From NCBI GenBank assembly GCA_001939145.1, contig LSRX01000284.1, positions 336,451-400,450 of the forward strand: 64,000 nt of DNA, written 5' to 3'. Each line of letters starts with the position of its first letter. Position 1 is the first letter of the stretch. Under the pieces are notes generated by a model, which did no database searches, had not been told where the DNA came from, and was given only the letters and a program-made list of their open reading frames with translations. Shown one piece after another: positions 40,082 through 52,054 of the stretch. This DNA is from Symbiodinium microadriaticum. Its lineage: Eukaryota > Sar > Dinophyceae > Suessiales > Symbiodiniaceae. Position numbers and translations under genes: made by a program.

Positions 40082-40208
40082 GGCCTTGCGTGTAAGACGC
40101 ATCATTCGGCTTGGAATCGAGCGTGTCTCCAGCGCGGAAAGACAGCTGAAGATGTTTGCTGACGGTGATCTGACTGACATTGGCTTTGATGATACTGATG
40201 ATATCTGA
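40082..40208 (+). CDS. Terminal exon of model A with acidic C-terminus
   Basis: gttttcattccag before; one base in. Reads ALRVRRIIRLGIERVSSAER, then QLKMFADGDLTDIGFDDTDDI and TGA at 40206-40208. The basic-helical start and acidic tail look like a genuine protein end. Phase with 39939 does not match, so an exon may be missed. Confidence 0.6.
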
Positions 40209-40929
40209 TGGAACGAACGATGCTCATGATGACAGTTTGATGACGATGATTTTTTGTTGCTGGTGGTTGACGATGCGATGATGATGATCGCGCCACGCTT
40301 GTTGACTCTACTCTACTTGCTGATAATCTGTTTCCTCTGTTCTGCCTATCCAGAGCACAAGCCGAATGCCTTTTCAGACTCGCTCCGACCCTGGCAGGTG
40401 CGTGTATCCTTAACGGGCAGCACCGGATACCTCGGCCTAGTGCTGCTGCAGCTGCAGTCGCATCTGTTCTTCTGGGATGAGCTTGCATCTGACAAAGCTA
40501 GTGCAGATGCTTCGCAAGGAGACATTTGCTGCTCAAAAAGCTTGCGAGTCATGACTGGTCAGTTCTGGCTCGAACTACAATAGTCATAGTGCATTATAAT
40601 GCTATGCAGTGAAACAAGTCCTGCGAAGACCTTCGAAGTGCTAATCTTGTCGAAATTGATTGATGCAGAGCCGCCGGGGTAGTAGTACACAGCCTTCATT
40701 TCGCACCGCTTGGTGCTGGAATCTTGAAGCACCGGTGAACTCCAAGCTGTATCCTTTGCTCATGTTGTCTGTGCCTTTGGACTTGAGTGAATTCTTCGAT
40801 ATAACTTGTGGACCAGTCGCCTCCTTGTCTGCCCTAGGGTGAAATCGAGAAATCGATTGCCACTACTAGGCGTCCATACTGTATAACGGTTGGCATAGAG
40901 GTCACCCATGCCGTACCCATACCAAGCAT

Positions 40930-41022
40930 ATGAAGGCAGCGGCACCTCCAGCACCCAAGTCCGGCTATTCCTCAACGACTTACACCAGCTACCCCATGCA
41001 TACCTTTGTACTTCCGCTCTTG
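40930..41022 (+). CDS. Exon candidate, possible first exon of a downstream gene
   Basis: ATG at 40930, 31 codons to a consensus GTAAGT donor at 41023: MKAAAPPAPKSGYSSTTYTS then YPMHTFVLPLL. A second frame from ATG 40908 is equally open to the same donor. Confidence 0.4.
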
Positions 41023-42626
41023 GTAAGTCATTGAGTCATGTTCTGTTTTACCTCGATGGTGACCTTGAGCTTAGGTTTCAGAGTTTGGTTTTCGGTTGTC
41101 GTTTGGGTGTCCTTGGTGTTCGTGTTCAAGGATGATTGGGGCCGAGGGCCAGGAGGGTTCATCCCACCGGGAGGGAAGAAAAGGCTTCCTGACTTTACCT
41201 CGCGAAGAGGATGTCATCTTTGATACTGTTCATAAGTTTAAGTTAATGAAGCGCAGGACGACGAAAGTCATCATGCTCACCGTTTCTGCTACCGAAGAAC
41301 AGAAAGCGGATTGTCAAAGGTTTACAGAGAGTTAAGTCAGGTATTGCTGACCCTAATTACGATCTCCCTGATGACTGTGGTAGTGGTGAAGAGCAAGACT
41401 ATGATGCAGGAGCATGTGATCTTGGTGTTCAATGCCATGACGATGATGCTTGTGAATTTGGGGTCATGTTGTTGATTAAGTTGATGGTGTTGATGGTTGT
41501 GACTGTGATGATGATCATGATGGTGATGCTGTTGAGGCTTCTGATGGGGATCATAATGGTGAAGATGCTTACAAGACGGTGAAACCGCTGATGATGCATG
41601 CGGTTGGTGTTTTGTGCCTGCTGTTTATCCGCCCTTTCTGCATCACGGCTTTTGTCGCTGCCACGACTATGCCAGGTCCTACTTCTGCGAGTATGCCAAA
41701 GCCGTTCTGTCCTGTAAGCTCGTTTTGATTGGCAGTGCAGGGTTTATTCAGTGCAGGGTATTGAAATGGTGTATCTGTAGGACACAGAGTATTCCCGACG
41801 TAGTTCCGCATGGCAGGCAACACCCTCCTCACGCCTCCCAAATCTGTATGCAAGGTACCCCGGAGTCGAATCCACAGAGTTACTAAGCAGTAAAACGTAG
41901 AACCTGCAATTCGACATTCCGCAGATCGCAGCTGCACAAATCGATTCCCGGTCCGCGCTCTTGGGCGTGGCATCAGTGCCGCTTGGGCTGGAATGACGTG
42001 GGCATCTAGGGATTTTACCGATTCTAGGTTGGGATGCGAGCGGCATCAATTAAATGATGCATTTGGTGTGTGACTTGGTGCATATGACCATCTGGTTCTG
42101 AAGGACTGTCAACGTAGAATGCATTCCACTGTTGAGTTCGACCTCCTTCGCGTCAGCAAGCTGCAATTTATGTTTTGAAGATTCAAGCAATGGCTAGGAC
42201 ATTGTGTTACAGAGAAGCTTCTGATCTAATCATTCTTTTCTCATAAACGTGTGGAATTTGTAACTCCAGGCACTTGCTGTAAGCCCCCTATCTTCAAGCC
42301 CAAGACATTTGCGTCTGGTACTCGAGATCAACATGACGGTTTCTCTTCATTCGGGTCCTTTAGAGATCGTGTTTTAAGCGTGGTTTGCTTTTTCGGAGTC
42401 CAAGCAGGGACCCTAATTTCAGATTGCAGCGACACTACCACCAAGCCGCAACGAAAACCGTCTTTACATTGAGTTCTAAGATGATGCTCTCGACACTTGG
42501 TCACTACTCTTGGACTTGTGCAGGGTCGGGCTTGAATGTTGCCAGAGGCATCATACGGTACCTTGTCCCAGACTTTTTGGATTGACTACGTATTAGATTC
42601 CCTTACTCACCCAGTGTCCACTCTCC
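41023..42626. other. Mostly non-coding, GAT-rich
   Basis: Imperfect GAT/GTGATG repeats at about 41380-41580. A possible exon at 41676-41713 ends at GTAAGC but is open in all three frames, so it is not called. Confidence 0.3.
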
Positions 42627-42819
42627 AGAGTTGCCACTCCTGCTGCTCACAGGCTCGGCTGTTCTCGGTAGTGTGTCAGAACGTGCACTGCTTCACTTCT
42701 TGCTCGATATATCGGTGATCGCTTCCGGAGTGTTAACTGGGGTTGAGTTTGAATCGCTGAGCATTGAGCACCTAAACCAATCCTTCCACCTCGCCAGGAA
42801 GTTTGGACTAGTGGTGTAA
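42627..42819 (+). CDS. Exon candidate or terminal exon, hydrophobic
   Basis: tccactctccag before. Two in: LPLLLLTGSAVLGSVSERAL ... ARKFGLVV, TAA at 42817-42819. It could be a last exon; a donor GTAGTG at 42664 is an alternative end. Not recognised. Confidence 0.35.
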
Positions 42820-43409
42820 TTTCAACTATGTGGAGCGTTCCGGGCTCAAGGTGTAAGACTGGGTGTCCCGCGGCTCAGTAAATGTGTAATATTCAACTCA
42901 GTGTGCCTTCGGGTGGTTCGGTATGCGTATCCGTCTAGCCATAAAAATGGCATCGCACCAAAGATCACCAAAGAAATGCGATCAAATTTGACAAACGGAG
43001 AAGCAGAAGGCAGAATGCTGCATGAACATGCATCCAGTAACCCGGCACTTGTGCAACTAACTGAGCGAATCAATGCGTATATGTAAAGCAAGCAACGAGT
43101 GTTTGCACATGTGTGTATATATGCATGAAATTGATATGAGCAGGTGGAGTGATAAGTCCAAATCAGCATTGCAAACCTGCAAGTACACACACATGTATGC
43201 ACCAGCTCGCATGCCCGTACACTCATTCGTTCAGACACATATGCATTCATCATGCATGCATGCACGCACATACGCTCATCTATCCGTCAAGAACAGATAC
43301 TTACGCAACTTACATATATGTGCCTCTCATATTCAGCTACATGCCTGCATACTTACAGAGCTGCAGGTGCACCGTGGACATCATATTAAATTATGCCATT
43401 CCATGTCAT

Positions 43410-43950
43410 ACCAAATCATGTTCTGTCATAGCATCGCATATCATAGCATAGCGTAACGTCGCATAGCATGGCATCGTTTAGCATGCACTAGCTCAGCAAA
43501 GCATAGCATAGCGTAGACTAGCATAGTACATAACAGAGCACTACATTGCCTTAATTAGACTGCACAGCACAACATACAATGGCATTCAGAGCGCAACACA
43601 AACACCGCAAAACACGACAACAAAGTGTAGCTGAGCATGCATAGCGTAGCCTAGCATAGCATGGCATAGCACAGCATAGCATAGCATGGCGCAGCACGGC
43701 ACAACACAACACAACACACCACAACACAGCTCAATACAACACAACACAACACAATGCAATCCAACACAACACAAGACAAAGCAACACGACACAACACAAC
43801 ACAGCACAACATAGCATACCATGGCAACACCTGGCATAACATATCGAAGCACAGCAAAATCCAACACGTAGCACCGCAGAGAACAGCACGAAGAATCACA
43901 GCAGAACACCGCACCATACAACACAACACAGCATAGTACAGAGTACTACC
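43410..43950. repeat. Pentanucleotide minisatellite (GCATA / ACAAC types)
   Basis: Degenerate 5-base units: CATAG/CGTAG-like to about 43690, then ACAAC/ACAGC-like to about 43930. Long open frames on both strands here are period artefacts. Confidence 0.9.
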
Positions 43951-44053
43951 ACGTCATATCGAGATACATTACGTGCAGTGCATCACATTCAGTTACATTA
44001 CAGTAATTTTCGCAAGTGCATTACATGTGTGCACGTGCTCCCCACCTTTGGAG

Positions 44054-45319
44054 ATGTTGCGTGTGTGGAGTGCTTCGGGAGAAGAAGTGGCGGCTATCCC
44101 CACATTGGAACTGACTGATGTGAGCTCGCTGAAGCATGTCTTACACCAGACGGGGCTGCCATGGACAATGCAGAAGATCCTTCATGATGGGCGTGAACTC
44201 GCAGATGCTGCGAAGCTGGAATCGCCCATGGACGTTCAGCTGGTCTTGATGAGTCCAGCAGATCCTGACACGGTTGACTCAAGATATTGCGAGACGCCGC
44301 TGACAACTGCAGCTCGCCGAGGAAGGCTCGACATAGTCGGCCGGTTGTTGGAAGCCTGGTCTTTTAAGACAGTGTCGGACAAGTTTGCCGGCATCATGTC
44401 TTCTTTGCTTCGTGCTTCGTCCGATGGTTCTGCTGACAGCATCCGTGTGTTTTTTGAGACGGGGATAAAGACTGGTTGGACAAACACTCACAGCTTGAGA
44501 GCATTTCTGAACCAAGCATCTGACATGGGCAATGTTGCGGTGGTGCGACTGCTGTTAGACGCCGGTGAGGGCTGGGTTGCACAACCCTTAACTTCCAAGC
44601 TGTTTACGACCTCGCTTTCCCATGCCTCTTGCAAGGGAAATCTGGAGATTTTGGGGCTTCTTCTGGGAGCACGGGCAGACCCACTCAGACTCGAGACTGG
44701 CTGCACGGCTATTTCATGCGCGGCTTCCAAAGGTAATCTCGAGGTGTTGCACACCTTGCTAGAGTTCCAGCATGGCAAAAACGACGACCGTCTCAGTGAT
44801 CGCCTTGGCTGTGCATTACTCGAGGCTGCTGGTACCGGGCACGAAGATGCTGTTCAATGTCTCTTGCAGAGCGGTGCAGACAAGGATTTTGGGAGCATTC
44901 GCTACGAGATGGAGACTGCTCTGTTCCGTGCGGCCGACAAAGGCCATGTGAAAGTCGTGCAAGTGCTGCTAGATGCCAAGGCACAAACAGACCGGAAGAC
45001 AAAATTGGGCATGACAGCTCTGCTTGTCGTTTGTTCCGCGAAGCCGAATCTTCAGATCGCACGGCTACTTTTGGAAGCAGAGGCTGATGTGGACCAAGCT
45101 GATGCGGACGGCAACAGCTGTCTGATCTTGGCATCTACGGTGGGCCACTTGAAAATCGTACAACTGTTGCTGCAGGCTCGTGCAAATGTGGGTTTGGCAA
45201 ACAGATCCGGGATGACTGCTCTCACTTCGGCGGCCTTTCGGGGCCATGACGAGATCGAACAGTGTTTGTTGGGCGCCCGACCTGGCAAGCGACACTGTGG
45301 CTTTGAAGTGCATAGATGA
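44054..45319 (+). CDS. Ubiquitin-like plus ankyrin-repeat protein, intronless
   Basis: The frame opens at 43973, but I choose ATG 44054, which starts MLRVWSASGEEVAAIPTLEL, the usual start of this dinoflagellate family; 421 residues. Residues 1-68 form a ubiquitin-like domain (KHVLHQTGLPWTMQKILHDG, DVQLVLM). From about 75 to 412 are roughly nine ankyrin repeats with the G-x-hydrophobic-LLL pattern, for example GNLEILGLLLGARADP, GHVKVVQVLLDAKAQ and GHLKIVQLLLQARANVG. It probably acts as a protein-interaction scaffold, perhaps linked to ubiquitin signalling; partners unknown. It has no introns although the neighbours are finely split, which suggests retroposition. It starts about 100 bases after the pentamer repeat. 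Confidence 0.85.
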   Translation: MLRVWSASGEEVAAIPTLELTDVSSLKHVLHQTGLPWTMQKILHDGRELADAAKLESPMDVQLVLMSPADPDTVDSRYCETPLTTAARRGRLDIVGRLLEAWSFKTVSDKFAGIMSSLLRASSDGSADSIRVFFETGIKTGWTNTHSLRAFLNQASDMGNVAVVRLLLDAGEGWVAQPLTSKLFTTSLSHASCKGNLEILGLLLGARADPLRLETGCTAISCAASKGNLEVLHTLLEFQHGKNDDRLSDRLGCALLEAAGTGHEDAVQCLLQSGADKDFGSIRYEMETALFRAADKGHVKVVQVLLDAKAQTDRKTKLGMTALLVVCSAKPNLQIARLLLEAEADVDQADADGNSCLILASTVGHLKIVQLLLQARANVGLANRSGMTALTSAAFRGHDEIEQCLLGARPGKRHCGFEVHR

Positions 45320-46901
45320 AGCCGGCTTGACATGACCCTTCCGCTTGTATTGTCATGCTGCCTAGCGGACAGATCTTAAAGTCGCTGAGAAAAGGGCACT
45401 CGGCCCCTCGCGCCGCCCATAGCTGAAAGCGCTGAGCCGGGTCAGAGACTCCAGTACCACCAGAAGTCTTTGCCAAATCCAACACCTAGCACACCCACCT
45501 TCTGTGGATGGAGAAGCAAACATCCTACCGAATCCTATCTTCAAGCCTTTTAAGGACTTCATCTAGTCTAACCAAACACGTCCGTACCGTTTACTTCGGC
45601 TTGATTGGAGTCCCTCAGAAAGCCACCGCTATAGTAATAGTAGCTCTTGCTGCGAGCGGCAAATCCTCTCGGTTTGGGAAGGAGAAGGATTTATGCGTTG
45701 AGGGTCCAGGACTAACGGAGAAATAGTAAAGTGCTCGGACGCACGAACATTTCCCCAGACCCGTGCTTCTGTCGTTAACAGCTGCACAAGGTGACTGCTA
45801 GCAGTTGTCCCAGGCCGTAGCCAAGGCCGGCGGAGAGCCTTACATGGCCTCCTTGGGTTCTCAACTCTCTGTCCAAGTCTGACCACGCCTACTGATTCTG
45901 TTGTGCACAAGCTTAAAACGATCTCGTCAATGGCATGGGGCTGTAGTGTGGTTTCACGGGTAGGAAAATGTAAGCTAGCGGCTGCTTAGAACGCTTCAGT
46001 GGTTCAGTCGTGTACGACGACAGGTTCTCTGAAACCTCCCAATGCAATCGCTGCGCGGGAGTGTATGAACACATTAAGAAACAAGAAGCAACTTGCAAGC
46101 CCTAGATGAGTTGAAAAGCATGGATGGTCGGATGGTTATCCAACAGTTTGCCGGAGTGACTTAGCAAGGTTGGCGCGCCGTGCTGCAAGCGAGGCGTCGG
46201 GAGCATGTTGTGCTTGCATCCCAGTGGGCATGTAGCTTCACGGAGCCCTATAAAGTCCATAGAGCATTAGTTTTGAGCAAGCCATGGAGGGCTGATCTTT
46301 TGGAAGAGTGTCGAAAGAGTTGATCATCCTCGGGGCGGCAGTTTGTAGCAATCGTGCACGGAATGCAGTGGCCCTGAACCTTGTTGAGAGGAGATCCGTA
46401 CTTGGAGAAGCCTCATAAAACAAACTGTTTAGGGCCACTACTCTCAAGGATTCCCCGTCTTGCAGGGCCGTCAATCCGCTTCCCTGGAAGACCTGAGCAC
46501 CAACGCCTGAACCCTAAACGCATAAACCCTGCGACTCAACTCCGGTGCGAGTTTGAAGGCAGCGCCTTATGTTCTGGGCCGCTTCCCATGCCCCAAGAGT
46601 CCTAACATCTGCTCTGTTTGGAGGTAGCTGGTCCTGGCTCCGTTGAGGCATCTCGCCACAACGGAGATTCCAGCTTTGGCTTCCTGGTGAAGGGTAAAGA
46701 GGGTGTTGGAATCGGGGCCTGCAGGTCCTAGAGCACAGGGCAACTGATGGCTTTACAGATTGCGCTTCGGATGAGGTTGATCGCTGGTCTTGTTGCGCCT
46801 TTACCTCCTGAGAACTTTTCGGTTTGCCTGATGGAGACCCACTATCCTGAAACATCCTGAAACCCAAGCTGCCGTGTGGCACACATTGTGCTGTCTGCAA
46901 G
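45320..46901. other. Mostly non-coding stretch after the ankyrin gene
   Basis: No clear exon except a weak candidate near 46467-46514 reading GRQSASLEDLSTNA to TGA after ccgtcttgcag, followed by C-rich DNA. Confidence 0.3.
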
Positions 46902-47014
46902 AGGTTTGCCGGAAGGCGTTGGACGGTTGAACCTGAACCAAAACACCTCGGCATGCGACAGGTGCAGCAGACAGCCGCAGAGCTTCTGGAAGGCCCGCTG
47001 CGAGCACGATTGCA
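46902..47014 (+). CDS. Exon candidate, model B
   Basis: tgtctgcaag before, GTATCA after. Phase 0 in, 37 codons, two out: RFAGRRWTVEPEPKHLGMRQ then VQQTAAELLEGPLRARL. The frame stays open to 47026. Confidence 0.5.
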
Positions 47015-47795
47015 GTATCAGGCGACTTGATGGTGGCGATCATCGTAATGCTTCTGCTGCAGGTTTCAGGCTTGGGCTTAAGGTGTAGGTGTTCGCGGGC
47101 CAATGAAGTCCGCAATGGGACTCAGTAGGGTTGACGGTCGTTCCAGGCCGGATTGCTGAAGTAAGCAAAGCGGACCTGCGAAAGCATAAACTTGTCGCTG
47201 AGCACCAGATCCTAAATTAAAGTGTCGTAGCTGTCATGCTAGTTGCGCAAGCGATGGGTTTGGACAGAGTCCAGAAGTCTTTGTGAAAGGGAACTGCGCT
47301 CAAGAGCAGCCAGGCTTGGTCCACTTAATCTCGTTGCAACTGAACTCCGAGGCCGTGCCACGGGTCCTAAATTCCTGGATTTAAAGAGGGGCTTCGGGAT
47401 TTGCAAGCTTCCCGAGGTTGCTACTGAGGTGGGGAGTCAGCTTTTGGGAGCTTGAACTTGGGGTTTTCGGGTTTGCATGGAGCCTCGCTTTTGCACTTCG
47501 GTGTTTCTGAAAACTGGGGTTTGGGAGTTTAGTCGGTTCAGTCGCCTGCTGCGTTTTGCCCCCAAAGCCAAGTTCACCACAGGGTTCGGGACTACAAATG
47601 GTTAGTTTAAATTAAGGACACGGCACCCTTATAAGCAGGACCCGACAAGGGACCCTGACTTAGGGGACTACTCATATGGGTTGGGCGTTCAAACGCGCTT
47701 GCCCGAGCACCCACAAACATCGTCGGCCTTGATGACTTCTAGGGCAGCGAGGCGGCAACGTTTACCATACTAAGGACCCTCGCAAAGAGGCTGCT

Positions 47796-48266
47796 TTAGA
47801 ACAGCCTGCAGGTTGGGATAGCGCCGAAGCTCCAATTCGATGCGGCGTCTGTTGGACCGCTGATGAGGTGAAACCTTGGAAAGCCGTTTCTACACTCCAT
47901 GTGGCTAGCGCTCAAAAGCTCCAAGAATTGAAGCCGCAAGCCACCCGTAGCAGCAGGGTCGCCTCGATGCAGCACTTCAGCTGGCGACGCAGGCCGCTGG
48001 TTGTTCAAGCCGTTGCTTACCGGCCGCAAGATTATTTTAAGATTAGGTCGCAACATCACCCAGTGATCCTGCTTGATCATGGTGTAGACACTGGGCCAGC
48101 TTCGCTTCCACCCTTGTGCTGGACGGCTCGCCCCGAAGTCTCTAGAACTGGGTCGGACCGATGGCTCCATTGTCGCTGTTTCGTTTCGACAATCCCGATC
48201 CCGAACCAGCCTTAGCGCTTCCTCGACTTCATGCATCCGTGAGTCGGAGAGGTACCACAAAGCCAA
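47796..48266 (-). other. Long antisense open frame, coding status unclear
   Basis: 156 codons on the - strand (ALWYLSDSRMHEVEEALRLV at the start), while the + strand is also open over 47868-48212 (MKPWKAVSTLHVASAQKLQE). One of the two may be a fragment of a gene or retroelement; neither is recognised. Confidence 0.25.
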
Positions 48267-49190
48267 AGGCTCGAGAGGCCTTCCACAAGTCTAGTGCAGC
48301 TCAAACTTCCTGACCCTAACATAGTACCCTAAGTAGTAGGATCCTTATTTTAAGGACCCCAAAATATGGTACCCCCTTTATTTTCGGAAACTCCCATTTG
48401 GGAGCTACCGGAAGGCACAAGTCTGGCAACCCCCTGGTGAAGGCGCACCACTTCCGGTTGCCAGAAAGGTTTAGCCTGAGATCGGTCTGAGGGTTCGGCG
48501 ATAAATCTTAAGCCAAGGTACATATCAGAGTCAGAAATCCTCGCTCTCCGGGATCAAAGCGGAGGTCTGAGAATAGCCGCGCCTCTACGTTCTCAAAGAT
48601 GTAAGGACCACCCAAATCATACCTGCCTCTCAGCCTACTCGAATGTGAACATGCTAGTTGTTTCAAACCTGAGGTCCCGAGTTTGGGGTGAAGCCTTCAG
48701 AAAAACCTTCAACCACTGGACTACCTCGCGCAGTTCTTGAGGTGGAATCCTGCCTGAAGGATCGTAGGCCTGTGGCCGAAATGGAAAGCAGATCCTGACT
48801 GTCCGAAAGCTCCCCACGTAGCCTTGAAACCTGGGAGGTGGCAGTTTTCCGGCGCCCCTGACAGATCCGGAGCGCGCACACATCGAGGCGACCGGTGCAT
48901 CGAGGTGACAAGGTTTTGAAAGGCTTCCTGCGCCTTGTCACACGAGAGCTTCCCGAACCCGGTACGGTAGCCAGCGTCGTGCGACCAAGGGAAAGCTTGC
49001 ACACAGTACTGCCACTTCAGGACTTAGCGGGCAGTGTTTGGGGCTTGAGGTTGTAGAGATTTGTAGAGTTTATGATTTAGGCTTAAGGTGGGTGCGGCTT
49101 TTGATGCCAGGCGCTGGCTGAGCTGATGCGCGAGGCAAGAAGGGTCCACTCAGATGTTGAGCAGCCTCGTTCCTCCTAAATTTTTTGCAG

Positions 49191-49270
49191 GTCTTATAAA
49201 GCTGACTGTTCCGGAGCTTCTCTGGAGGTCCTGTTTGTGCTGCAGCTTGGAGCGTGACAACTTGCAGCTT
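49191..49270 (+). CDS. Exon candidate, model B
   Basis: cctaaattttttgcag before, consensus-like GTAATG after; two in, phase 0 out: LIKLTVPELLWRSCLCCSLE then RDNLQL. Confidence 0.55.
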
Positions 49271-49984
49271 GTAATGGTCGCTGGGGTTCGCAGCGTGGGT
49301 CCAGATAACCTAAATTCCGACCCTGGGCCCCTTAGTCCGGGCTCACATGCAAGTAGAGCATGAAACTGAGTCTTAAGGCAGGCTGGCCATGCTGGCTGCA
49401 AGTCTTGCACAAGGAACGGAACCGGGGGGAGCGTGCAGGAGGTGACCCTTTGGTCCCACGGACTTCAAGCAAAAAGCTCCAACTGTCAATGTGATGTCCG
49501 GTAAACTGATTCTAGGGATTTCCGGCTTTGAGGCGGGGGCAGGGTATGAGGTTTGAGTGTTGTTTGGAAGCCTTGCAGCTTCAACACTCAGAGCCCAAAA
49601 CTCCAAACCCAGCCTCGATCCCGAAGTTAGGACCGAGGAAGACCGGGGGCCCGGAAGTTTCTGCTCTAAACTATAAACCGAAGGGTTTGGGGGTTGGGTT
49701 CAGCCGCAGCCCTGAGCTGCAGGTGGGGCGGCACGCTCCAGGAATTCTTCTCCTGCGAGGCCATAATGCTCAGCTTTGCCTGAGTGGTTGGGGACCTTGG
49801 GGAGGTTTGGGTGCTAGGGTTTAGTAGGTCCTGGCGCCTCTGATCCTCATCGGGGTTTGCGGTTTCCGGCTTCCGTGTCCGCCTCGGTGAAGCGGTGCAA
49901 GACAAGAAAAGATTAAGGGAAGCTACGGGCAGGTGATGATGCCGTTGCTGTTGACAGCTTTTCGACGTTAGTAGTCACGATAAC

Positions 49985-50181
49985 GACGGTGATGTTGATC
50001 GTGTGATTATGATGACGACGACGATGGTGATGGTGATGATGACGACGAAGGTGATGGTGATGGTGATGATGATAACGACGAAGGTGCTGCTGATGTTGTT
50101 GTTGATGATGATGACTATGACGAAGTTATCGTGGTGCTTAGGATGAGGGAATGTCAACATGACTGTTGATGTTCATGTTAG

Positions 50182-50213
<32 letters not shown>

Positions 50214-50260
50214 TTGTTGTTGTGGTTGTAGTGGTGATGGTGGTGGTGGTGGTGACGCTG
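49985..50260. repeat. GAT and TTG trinucleotide microsatellites
   Basis: GATGAC/GGTGAT units 49985-50130, then (TTG)n about 50180-50225 and GGT units to about 50252. Confidence 0.9.
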
Positions 50261-50394
50261 AAGATGAAAACGATGATTAGTGTCACGGAACAGAGGAAGA
50301 ACGATGACGCCGACTATGGCGACGATGAAGAACAGTTGTGCACGCACGGTCATGCACGCAAAAACATGCAGGCATGCATATATGCACCTTCGTT

Positions 50395-50471
50395 CACAAA
50401 CACAAACACATATTCACATACATATATACATACATACATACATACATGCATACATACATACATACATACAG

Positions 50472-50502
<31 letters not shown>

Positions 50503-50584
50503 ATATATATAATATATATAATATATATAATATATATAATATATATATAATATATATAATATATATATATAATATATATAATAC

Positions 50585-50616
<32 letters not shown>

Positions 50617-50666
50617 ATATATATACACGCGTATGTAGGTGTGTCTGTTTGTCTGTTTGTCTGTGA

Positions 50667-50711
<45 letters not shown>

Positions 50712-50815
50712 ATGCATGCATGTATGTATGTATGCATGAATGTATGTATGTATGCATGCATGTACGTATGTATGTAAGTATGTATATATGTATGTATGTA
50801 TACCAGTTATATCTG
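50395..50815. repeat. Compound microsatellite: CATA, AATATATAT, CTGT, GTAT
   Basis: CATA units to about 50500, a block of about nine-base AATATATAT units about 50500-50585, (CTGT)n 50648-50710, GTAT/GCAT units to 50805. Confidence 0.95.
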
Positions 50816-50836
50816 TGTATAGATCGACATGCACAG

Positions 50837-50923
50837 AAGCAGAAAAGTGCATCCAAAAGGGAGGGACATACCGTGGACGGCAGATCGCCACCAAGAGGCC
50901 CACAGCTCTGCCACTTCGGCTTC
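50837..50923 (+). CDS. Exon candidate, model B
   Basis: gacatgcacag before, GTAGTG after. One in, two out: SRKVHPKGRDIPWTADRHQE then AHSSATSA. Other frames are open. Confidence 0.45.
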
Positions 50924-51209
50924 GTAGTGAAGGCGGCCGTCGCACTCGCATCAAGCTCAGTCGGACGAAATCGGCTCAAGTGCAGGCGTTGCGGGGGGTT
51001 TGGGGGTTTCACGTTTGTGGTTCAAGGGGCGACACTTCACACAGCCTTGCCGAAGTTGAGACATCCAAAATTCCAAACCCACAACCCTATATCGCAACCG
51101 CAGACCTAGTGACTGAGCTCCACAGGAGTATTTGAACCTTCCTGACTGAATGCTTTCAGCGTCAGCATTCCGACGCAACGCAGGGAAGAGCCTGGTGTTG
51201 CTTTTGCAG

Positions 51210-51230
51210 GCTGACATGGGGACCTTAAGG
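51210..51230 (+). CDS. Small exon candidate, model B
   Basis: gttgcttttgcag before; GTTTGGGGG after. Phase 0 to 0: ADMGTLR. Confidence 0.4.
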
Positions 51231-51283
51231 GTTTGGGGGTAAAATTAGGCAAGTATTTTCGTAGAGGATAAGTATACATGCAG

Positions 51284-51331
51284 CTTACGGACAAAAAGGG
51301 GCCCCAAGCGGCTCAGAAGTCAATTCAACCG
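51284..51331 (+). CDS. Exon candidate, model B
   Basis: agtatacatgcag before, GTTGCT after; 16 codons, phase 0 to 0: LTDKKGPQAAQKSIQP. Confidence 0.55.
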
Positions 51332-51831
51332 GTTGCTCAATGTCATCATAACATCCAGAAAGGCCTCCCGCCGATAAAGCCCTCAACCCCGAACAGTAAA
51401 GCGGAAACTTTAAATCCGGACATAAGGTTTCTGTGCCGGCAGACCATCCACCTGTCAAAGCGCTGACCTTTCTGTCCGAGGTAGGACAGCTTTGATCGCC
51501 TTTTGGTTTGGACTTTGCGAGCCTAGGGGTTACAGGTTTTTGAGTTTGGGGGTTCGGAGGATAGCAGGGTTCGGGTTTCAATGCGGTCTGGATATAAATC
51601 ATGTAACTCCCAGACTCATCTTCACAGAGTATTGGGTATTAAACATGGGTTCTGATGGCCTATTCTTAAAGGCGTTCGGCCTTTCGGGCTTCTGGAGTGA
51701 AAAAGTTAACAGTCCATGTCGAAGTTGCGCAGACGGACCACCGAGGGCACCAGATGAGCGATTGTGCTTCTAATTCGTGCAAGACCACGTCTCAAACACA
51801 CCGGTTCTCAACAGCTCCTCCAAAACCTCAG

Positions 51832-51861
51832 TTTGCCACACGACCTTGGAAACCCCTTTCG
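51832..51861 (+). CDS. Small exon candidate, model B
   Basis: ccaaaacctcag before, GTCGAG after; phase 0 to 0: FATRPWKPLS. Confidence 0.45.
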
Positions 51862-51985
51862 GTCGAGCACTTTCGACCTGTTCCACTGCAGCTCTTCAGC
51901 CCTTAGCCAAAGCCCTCCGCAGGGCTTTGCGGTGCGGGTTCAGGGGTGGAATGTCATTGAACTCGAATTCTCGATGAAACTGCAG

Positions 51986-52054
51986 AATAAGATCGTATAC
52001 GAGCCTCCAGCTACCTCCAGTACAAATCCTGTCTACACTCTAGAAGTTGCAATG
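51986..52054 (+). CDS. Exon candidate, model B
   Basis: gatgaaactgcag before, consensus-like GTAAGC after; 23 codons, phase 0 to 0: NKIVYEPPATSSTNPVYTLE then VAM. Confidence 0.6.

Larger units (their letters stand above)
272..40208 (+). other. Model A: split gene(s) with short exons and long repeat-rich introns
   Basis: Envelope for the + strand exon candidates listed below, from the first (272-380) to a terminal exon with an in-frame TGA at 40206-40208. Exons are about 20-220 nt and introns about 0.1-9 kb. Long sub-chains keep compatible phase (15997-16590, 19322-20244, 22410-23296, 26187-27209, 27963-31861, 36188-37615, 38062-38894), but phase fails at several joints, so this may be more than one gene or some small exons are missing. 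The recognisable pieces are a KH motif and UHM-like segments, which suggest RNA-binding or splicing proteins. Two intronless units, the retroelement and the HAD-like gene, sit inside it. Transcript mapping would settle the boundaries. Confidence 0.45.

Noticed and set aside
43586..43936. Cys/Val/Leu-rich open frames on the minus strand
   Set aside because: Produced by the ACAAC pentamer array.
48635..49004. Overlapping minus-strand frames around 48.6-49.0 kb
   Set aside because: Three overlapping frames are open, with no splice context or recognisable motif.
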